A DNA stretch of 19,022 nt from Microcaldota archaeon. GTDB lineage: Archaea > Micrarchaeota > Micrarchaeia > Anstonellales > Bilamarchaeaceae. Position numbers and translations under genes: made by a program. The stretch spans positions 1-19,022 of the forward strand of contig JAHFGR010000005.1 in NCBI GenBank assembly GCA_023247345.1, written 5' to 3'. How positions within the stretch are numbered: position 1 is the first letter of the stretch; each line of letters begins with the position of its first letter. This document shows positions 14,428 through 19,022 of the stretch, piece after piece. The notes under the pieces are model-generated. The model did not search any database. It worked only from the letters and a program-made list of their open reading frames with translations, and was not told the DNA's origin.

Positions 14428-15793
14428 TCATGGCTTGGATTTTGAATATGCAGCAATTAGCAAAAAAGATCTAACACACAAAATGGAGGAGTTCGGGATA
14501 GGGTTTACTATTTTTAAGTGCGATCCGCTTACTAGTCAGGTAATTGGTCAGCCACTGCGTTTTGTTGTCATTGACCATTTACAATATACTGATCCGTTAT
14601 ATCTGGAAAAAGTCGCGGTACATGAATACGGAGAAAGCTTAATGATAGGGCATAAAGAAGCAAGTATTCTTGAATGGGGTGTTGCAAAAATCGAAAAGAT
14701 ACTTAGTCCGTATTTGGAATGGATTAGAAACTTTTTTCCTTCAAAGATATGTGATTTGAATGAATGTTCTTTGTTATATAGATTAATGCCTGACGAGGTC
14801 TATGCGAGCGCAAAAGCAAAGGCAGAAAGTAATCCGGAAGCAAAAAAAGTTCTGGCAATAATGAAAGATTTTGATTTTCCAGAAGAGGCAAGTAAAATAC
14901 TAGAAGAATTTAACAGGTCAACAAAGATGGTTTTAGCAGATTTTCCAAGATTGCAATCAGAGGCTTATTACATTGTTGAACATTCCCATTTTCCAGCACT
15001 CTTTGCCTCATTTTTAGCAAGATATGTTTTTTATACCAAAGCGCGTAGAACTGCAGAAGATCAAGCAGAGACATTAGTTGCTGCCAGCGGAGAATTAAAC
15101 GATAGATGGGAATCACTATTAACTGATGTGAATAAGAGATACCTAGATAGATTTACTTCTTTAGTTTCAGCTTTGATGTATAAACTTACAAGCACTGATA
15201 ACATTTCTCAAGACGAAGCTTCTGAACTAAAAGATGAAGTAGACAGGGTTAATACGCCAATAAAAGTTTCTCTTCCTTCACATTTTTCCTTTGCAGTTCG
15301 AATCGGAAATCTTCTAAAAGTGGAGCAATCTGATGCAGATAATATCAAGGATACCATATTTCCCTATCTAACTAAAGCGAAAAAAATTGCAAGATTAACA
15401 TTAAAAGTAGTCGAGTTTGATGAGCATCTAAGCCGCGAGCTCACAAACCACGAAATTGAAACTATGCGATTCTACATTCAATGTCTGCTATTTGATGCTC
15501 TTGTATCATTAAATAGAAACGGACTTACTAGCCAGTTAAAAGATGCCAAGATTCAGTCCTTCTGGAAAAAGCAGATAGATAGCATATCATCCGATTTTCA
15601 GGCTAAAACTGCTAACAGATTATTTACCTCCCAAGAAATCGCGATATGGACTAATATAAACAAACTTTACGAATTTTATAATGAGTTTTTAACTAATAAG
15701 AATATGGGTAGCTCTGGTACTAATGTTCTTAGATTTTCTGCGCCAACCGATAGTCCGGCAACCATAAGACAACCAAAAAAGCGGATCGCGTAA
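14375..15793 (+). CDS. HEYGE-motif helical protein, main frame of a split gene
   Basis: The main part of a large, mostly helical protein of unknown function. Near its start it has GLDFEYAAIS, MEEFGIGFTIF and VIDHLQYTDP, then VAVHEYGESLMIGHKEASILEWGVAK. The His-Glu-x-x-Glu followed by Gly-His-x-x-Ala and a later Glu looks like a zinc-metalloprotease-type site, but this is only motif-level evidence. The remaining 350 residues are helical with no motif I recognise. As a separate gene it would need the TTG at 14375 or the ATG at 14483, and neither has a ribosome site. Conserved-looking sequence lies upstream of 14483 in this frame. It is most simply the continuation of the frame that starts at 14245, joined by a +1 shift near 14406-14413, giving a protein of roughly 515 residues. 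Confidence 0.65.
   Translation: MIFLKAFIKKQKKQHYNSHGLDFEYAAISKKDLTHKMEEFGIGFTIFKCDPLTSQVIGQPLRFVVIDHLQYTDPLYLEKVAVHEYGESLMIGHKEASILEWGVAKIEKILSPYLEWIRNFFPSKICDLNECSLLYRLMPDEVYASAKAKAESNPEAKKVLAIMKDFDFPEEASKILEEFNRSTKMVLADFPRLQSEAYYIVEHSHFPALFASFLARYVFYTKARRTAEDQAETLVAASGELNDRWESLLTDVNKRYLDRFTSLVSALMYKLTSTDNISQDEASELKDEVDRVNTPIKVSLPSHFSFAVRIGNLLKVEQSDADNIKDTIFPYLTKAKKIARLTLKVVEFDEHLSRELTNHEIETMRFYIQCLLFDALVSLNRNGLTSQLKDAKIQSFWKKQIDSISSDFQAKTANRLFTSQEIAIWTNINKLYEFYNEFLTNKNMGSSGTNVLRFSAPTDSPATIRQPKKRIA
14398..14414 (+). other. Frame change at poly-A tracts
   Basis: A run of six A (14398-14403), then GC, then eight A (14406-14413). Upstream coding is in one frame, downstream coding in the +1 frame, and both frames encode KK(A/Q)KK across this point. 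The causes could be a sequencing error, a real disabling mutation, transcriptional slippage on the A8 run, or programmed +1 frameshifting. Confidence 0.6.
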
Positions 15794-15800
15794 GTTAATA

Positions 15801-15808
15801 TTTATAAT
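15801..15808 (+). promoter_or_regulatory. TATA box of the ParB-like gene
   Basis: TTTATAAT centred about 26 bases before the ATG at 15830, directly after the previous stop at 15793. No ribosome site is present, so a leaderless mRNA is likely. Confidence 0.5.
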
Positions 15809-15829
15809 CTTTCTATTCCTACTCTACTT

Positions 15830-16252
15830 ATGGTACTTTCGCTTATTACTCCTGAAGATCAAGAAGGTATTTTTATTCGTCTTTTGGATTACTATAAAAA
15901 ACTTTATCCAGGTATAGCATTTAAGCGCGCTGAAAAACAGCTTTCCAAAAAAGATATCGCTGATCTTAATTATACCTATCCTGGAGAAGAAGAAAAAGCT
16001 AGTGCTCTTGAACGCATGCAGCTAATAAGCGAAGAGCTTGCTAAAGGATATAGTACTCCGATTATATGCCTAAAGAAGAAGAAAAAGACAATACTTTTAG
16101 ACGGGCATCGTCGTGTGCGCGTTGCATTCGAACGAGCATCGCCATGGAAGGCATTGCTTATTATCCCTCAAACTGACCAAGTATTTGGTATTGAGGAAAT
16201 GATCTTAGGAAAAGTAAAAGATCTTTTTGGAAAAAACAAGAGGAAAAAATAA
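15830..16252 (+). CDS. Small ParB-like (ParB/sulfiredoxin fold) protein
   Basis: A 140-residue protein whose centre, TPIICLKKKKKTILLDGHRRVRVAFE, is written here in pieces: STPIICL, then KTILLDGHRRVRVAFE. It carries the ParB-box pattern with a conserved DGHRR (about 87-91). ParB-fold proteins bind CTP or act as nucleases or small-molecule enzymes. This one lacks the helix-turn-helix and dimer domains of chromosome-partition ParB and no parA lies beside it, so partitioning is not supported. The C-terminus is Lys-rich (GKNKRKK), which may bind nucleic acid. It ends five bases before the convergent CorA-like gene. Confidence 0.7.
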   Translation: MVLSLITPEDQEGIFIRLLDYYKKLYPGIAFKRAEKQLSKKDIADLNYTYPGEEEKASALERMQLISEELAKGYSTPIICLKKKKKTILLDGHRRVRVAFERASPWKALLIIPQTDQVFGIEEMILGKVKDLFGKNKRKK

Positions 16253-16257
16253 TCCTT

Positions 16258-17370
16258 CTAATCTACTTTATGTGGAAGTAAATCTCTGCTTCTAACCCAT
16301 AAATAAGCACCAATTGTCGATAATATTGTTGACAATATCATTAATGGTGTAAACCACCAAGCATCCTTAGGCCCTAATCCATAAACATTATTTCCCAGAA
16401 CTGTAGCGAGTGTATTTGGTACGAGCACGGCTGTACCAAGAATAGTTAAATATGCAACAAGCAATGCCATTTTATTATTTAAAACCTGTAACTGATTATT
16501 ATAAATACTCTGAAGGACTTCTAAACCACTTGCCAACACTTCGCTCATATGCTCTGCTAATCCTATATGATTATTTACTTCAGATGCCAAACCACTTAAT
16601 CTGCCTAATAGCCTATGATCATCAGAAAGTAATTCAGCATCTCCATATCTCAGTGCATTTATAACGTCTACAACTGCCCACAAGCCACTTAAATAAGTAA
16701 TTAAAGCGTGTTTCATTTGGTGAATCTCAGTTCCTATTAATTCACGAGGAGTTTTTGGATCCGCAAGCTTCCCGCTCATCTTATCTGCGTTTTCTTCTAT
16801 CTCTCGCAAATGATCGAAATTCCTGCCATTGTTTTCATCTAGAATCCTTATCAGGATCGTTGTTACTTTGTCTTTTGACGGAGCATTTATTTTTATTTTT
16901 CTAATAAAAGTTTCTGCGTATCTTCTTATTCTAAAGAATCTCTTTGCTTCTGTGGAATGCAATGTTAAAACTAAATCTTTTTTGATTAGGATTAGCAAAG
17001 GATCTAATTTTACATTAAATCCTTCTACAATTATTGCCGGGATTAACATTCCCATTTCAGTATCAAAATCTTCATAACCACTTCTTTTATTTTTAAGAAG
17101 ATTATTTACAAGTCCTTGACTAAAACCCATCGAAGTTGCAGCATCTATAGTATCTTTTTTCAAGTCTTCTACAATATAATCTATCCAGTTTACTGTTGTT
17201 TCTTTTGTCACTTCTAAAAATTCCTTAATGTTCCTTGCTTCTTTTTTGACAGTTGTTCCATCTTTCAAAAGTCCGACACAAAATCCTTTCTCTTCTAATG
17301 CTAAAATAATTTTATCATTTGTAGTTGCTTTAAATTTCTTTATAATGTCATACCTTGTGCTTGTTTTCAT
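16258..17370 (-). CDS. CorA-like divalent cation transporter with GNN loop
   Basis: A 370-residue membrane protein with CorA layout: an N-terminal cytoplasmic alpha/beta domain (1-200), a long helix leading to the membrane (QSIYNNQLQVLNNKMALLVA), two C-terminal membrane helices (about 300-323 and 338-360), and a short basic tail (RSRDLLPHK). The loop after the first helix, normally YGMN in Mg2+ transporters, reads VLGNNVYG, so the Met is Asn (GNN at 326-328). It is likely a pentameric channel for a divalent cation, but the change in the selectivity loop makes Mg2+ uncertain. The frame opens at a TTG at 17385. The ATG at 17370 is preferred because the TATA-like ATTTATATTC (minus strand, 17400-17391) is about 26 bases upstream. 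Confidence 0.78.
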   Translation of the reverse strand: MKTSTRYDIIKKFKATTNDKIILALEEKGFCVGLLKDGTTVKKEARNIKEFLEVTKETTVNWIDYIVEDLKKDTIDAATSMGFSQGLVNNLLKNKRSGYEDFDTEMGMLIPAIIVEGFNVKLDPLLILIKKDLVLTLHSTEAKRFFRIRRYAETFIRKIKINAPSKDKVTTILIRILDENNGRNFDHLREIEENADKMSGKLADPKTPRELIGTEIHQMKHALITYLSGLWAVVDVINALRYGDAELLSDDHRLLGRLSGLASEVNNHIGLAEHMSEVLASGLEVLQSIYNNQLQVLNNKMALLVAYLTILGTAVLVPNTLATVLGNNVYGLGPKDAWWFTPLMILSTILSTIGAYLWVRSRDLLPHKVD

Positions 17371-17406
17371 GTTAAATCCACTCAAGAAAAGAATATAAAT
17401 TTGTCT

Positions 17407-18618
17407 TTAATCTTTAGAATAGTTGTATATCCCCACTTTTCCGAACTTTTTCTCGTTTTCTTCCAAAGCTGCGATGCCTGGCAATTGTTTTCCGCATAAA
17501 AATTCTATAAGTGCCTTTCCAGATAAACTAACATAACCTATTTTTTTCTTATCGATTTTGAATTTTTCTAATGCTGTAATAGTATGCCCACCGCCTAAAA
17601 GCGAGAATGCAGCACTTTCTGATATTGCCTGCAGTATATATTTAGTGCCGTTTGCATACTCTTCGATTTCGTAAACTCCCATCGGGCCATTTGCTACGAT
17701 AACAGATGAATGATTAATTATTTTTTTGTATGCTTCTATTGTTTTTGGTCCTATATCAAATATATCGCCATCATTTATTTTGTCAACCGTGCAATCTTCT
17801 CTTCCTTCTACTTCCTTTAAACCGACATCTACCGGAGTTACAATTCGCTCTCCAAACTTATCGAGCATACTCTTGGCATCTTCTAGAAAATTTATGACCC
17901 CTGTTTTTTTGATGTAATCTAAGGATTTTCCTACGTTGTATCCTTTTGCATAAAGAAATAGTATTGATAGTGCCCCGCCCAATAATATTTTATCAGCTCG
18001 CCCTTCGTCTAACCATCTTTTCATAACAGATACTGAATCTTCGACTTTGGATCCACCAAAAATAAACGTAACGTTTCTGCTATTTTTAACTTTATTTAGC
18101 GCGCTAACCTCTTCAGCGAGCACATCGCCAGCGCAACTTTGAACAGTTTTTGTAAAACCAACAACACTTGCATGTTCGCGATGAGCGATTGATAAAGCAT
18201 CTAAAACAAAGAGGTCTATTAGCGGCGTAAGTTCATTAACTATTTTTCCATCTGCCTTATGTTCATCATCTAGATGACGCACGTTGTCTAAGACTATTAT
18301 ATCGCCATCCTTTAACTTAGCTATCGCCTCTTTTACTTTTTCGCCTATAATATTATCTATAAATTCTACATGCCTTCCTGCAAGTTCTTTTAAAATTTTT
18401 GTGTGCTCTTCTAAGCTTGTGAAGTCATGATCGCCCTTTCTGCCTTGGTGGGAAATAACAATTACTCTTCCGCCACGATCGCTTAGCTCGCGAATGGTTT
18501 TTGCATGTGCAATTATTCTTGGATTGACCGTTATTTTTCCATTTTCCAAAGGAGAATTAAGATCAACGCGAACTAGCACTCGCTTACCTTTTACATCTAA
18601 CTTATCACTAGTTAACAT
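17407..18618 (-). CDS. pgk: Phosphoglycerate kinase
   Basis: A 403-residue phosphoglycerate kinase that moves phosphate between 1,3-bisphosphoglycerate and ADP in lower glycolysis or gluconeogenesis. The N-terminal substrate domain has VLVRVDLNSPLENGKI, ISHQGRKGDHDFTSL and LDNVRH. The C-terminal nucleotide domain has FIFGGSKVEDS, NGPMGVYE and GGGHTITALEKF. The form GPMGVYE and the overall sequence are those of the archaeal branch. Length is normal. The start ATG at 18618 has a TATA box (minus strand 18651-18641) about 28 bases upstream and no ribosome site, so the mRNA is close to leaderless. Confidence 0.96.
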   Translation of the reverse strand: MLTSDKLDVKGKRVLVRVDLNSPLENGKITVNPRIIAHAKTIRELSDRGGRVIVISHQGRKGDHDFTSLEEHTKILKELAGRHVEFIDNIIGEKVKEAIAKLKDGDIIVLDNVRHLDDEHKADGKIVNELTPLIDLFVLDALSIAHREHASVVGFTKTVQSCAGDVLAEEVSALNKVKNSRNVTFIFGGSKVEDSVSVMKRWLDEGRADKILLGGALSILFLYAKGYNVGKSLDYIKKTGVINFLEDAKSMLDKFGERIVTPVDVGLKEVEGREDCTVDKINDGDIFDIGPKTIEAYKKIINHSSVIVANGPMGVYEIEEYANGTKYILQAISESAAFSLLGGGHTITALEKFKIDKKKIGYVSLSGKALIEFLCGKQLPGIAALEENEKKFGKVGIYNYSKD

Positions 18619-18640
18619 CTAGAAAATCACGGTTTCAAAA

Positions 18641-18651
18641 TTTATTATAAA
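18641..18651 (-). promoter_or_regulatory. TATA box of the phosphoglycerate kinase gene
   Basis: TTTATAATAA on the minus strand, centred about 28 bases before the ATG at 18618, in the short gap between the kinase gene and the end of the topoisomerase gene. Confidence 0.55.
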
Positions 18652-18700
18652 TAGATAAACTATAATTAAGCGGCAAAGGTTTAAAATAATTTACTGGCCG

Positions 18701-19022
18701 TTAGTTTTCTTCCTTCGCCTCCTCTTTTTTCTCATTTTCTTTAGTTTCCTTTTTCTTTCCCCAATCTGCTTTACTTGGACATTTTGGATCTATACACATA
18801 TTGAATGGTCTACTCGCCTTTCGCTTAACATTTATCATCGGTTTATTGCACTGTGCGCATGGTTTTTCCATGACAGTAATATACGCATAGCCTGGCAGCG
18901 GATATGCATTGTTGCAATTTGGATAACTGCTACAACCTATGAACTGTTTACCCAGTTTCATTCTTATTATGCGTAGTGTGCCTGTTTTGCATTTATCACA
19001 AGCACCGATTGTACTCTGCTTT
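18701..19022 (-). CDS. topA: DNA topoisomerase I, C-terminal zinc-finger part
   Basis: The 3' end of a type IA topoisomerase gene; the reading frame is open to the window edge, so the ATG at 18961 is internal. The first zinc finger reads IGACDKCKTGTLRIIRMK, followed by FIGCSSYPNC and the family pattern AYPLPG. A second finger follows with CAQCNKPM and NMCIDPKCP. The protein ends in a Lys/Glu-rich tail (KKKETKENEKKEEAKEEN). These C-terminal fingers bind single-stranded DNA during relaxation of negative supercoils. The catalytic domains lie outside the window. Confidence 0.9.
   Translation of the reverse strand, partial: KQSTIGACDKCKTGTLRIIRMKLGKQFIGCSSYPNCNNAYPLPGYAYITVMEKPCAQCNKPMINVKRKASRPFNMCIDPKCPSKADWGKKKETKENEKKEEAKEEN

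Noticed and set aside
14243..14431. Minus-strand open frame opposite the split gene's N-terminus, with a hydrophobic translation.
   Set aside because: It mirrors the Leu/Gln-rich helix on the plus strand, and the plus-strand reading has a correctly spaced TATA box and a continuation in the next frame.
15830..16252. Chromosome-partition ParB.
   Set aside because: It has only the ParB-fold core, no helix-turn-helix, no ParA neighbour, and no parS-like site that I could see.
1..19022. CRISPR arrays, tRNA or rRNA genes, insertion-sequence transposases.
   Set aside because: I saw no regularly spaced direct repeats, no tRNA-like T-loop and acceptor pattern, and no transposase-like frame. The gaps are all short and mostly taken up by promoters.

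Overview
The window reads as an AT-rich archaeal chromosome fragment. The evidence is an archaeal-type phosphoglycerate kinase, a membrane-anchored winged-helix regulator of the COG2512 kind, and TATA-like boxes sitting about 25-30 bases before many start codons, which points to leaderless or nearly leaderless mRNAs. A DPANN-type lineage (small-genome archaea) is a guess from the mix of families; nothing in the window proves it.

Layout. 1-389 (+): the 3' end of a RibD_C/DHFR-like gene carrying an apparent in-frame palindromic insertion. 376-4906 (-): a copper operon, transcribed leftward: cupredoxin, MerT-like 4-TM protein, CopZ-like HMA chaperone, HMA protein with a Met/Gly-rich membrane part, and the CopA Cu+ ATPase. 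5045-5524 (+): a divergent membrane-bound HTH protein, probably the copper regulator. 5657-12819 (+): a carbamoyl-phosphate cluster: carA, zinc-ribbon protein, OTC-like carbamoyltransferase with changed substrate residues, a two-domain ATP-grasp/phosphohistidine protein, and carB. carA and carB are far apart but share almost the same promoter and leader. 12885-14114 (-): thioredoxin-domain lipoprotein. 14245-15793 (+): a gene with an HEYGE motif that is split by a +1 frame change at poly-A tracts. 15830-16252 (+): small ParB-like protein. 16258-17370 (-): CorA-like transporter. 17407-18618 (-): phosphoglycerate kinase. 18701-19022 (-): 3' end of topoisomerase I with zinc fingers.

How the parts work together. 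The copper operon looks like a complete detoxification set: an extracytoplasmic cupredoxin, a cytosolic chaperone, membrane proteins carrying Cys and Met, and a P1B-1 ATPase exporter. The car cluster makes carbamoyl phosphate and hands it to a transferase whose second substrate cannot be read from the sequence.

The most notable signal is a 24-bp perfect palindrome present twice in opposite orientation, at 67-90 inside a coding region and at 12836-12859 between genes. Each copy is flanked on the same relative side by a second 10-bp-arm hairpin. This resembles, in concept, the Rickettsia palindromic elements that insert in frame into genes.
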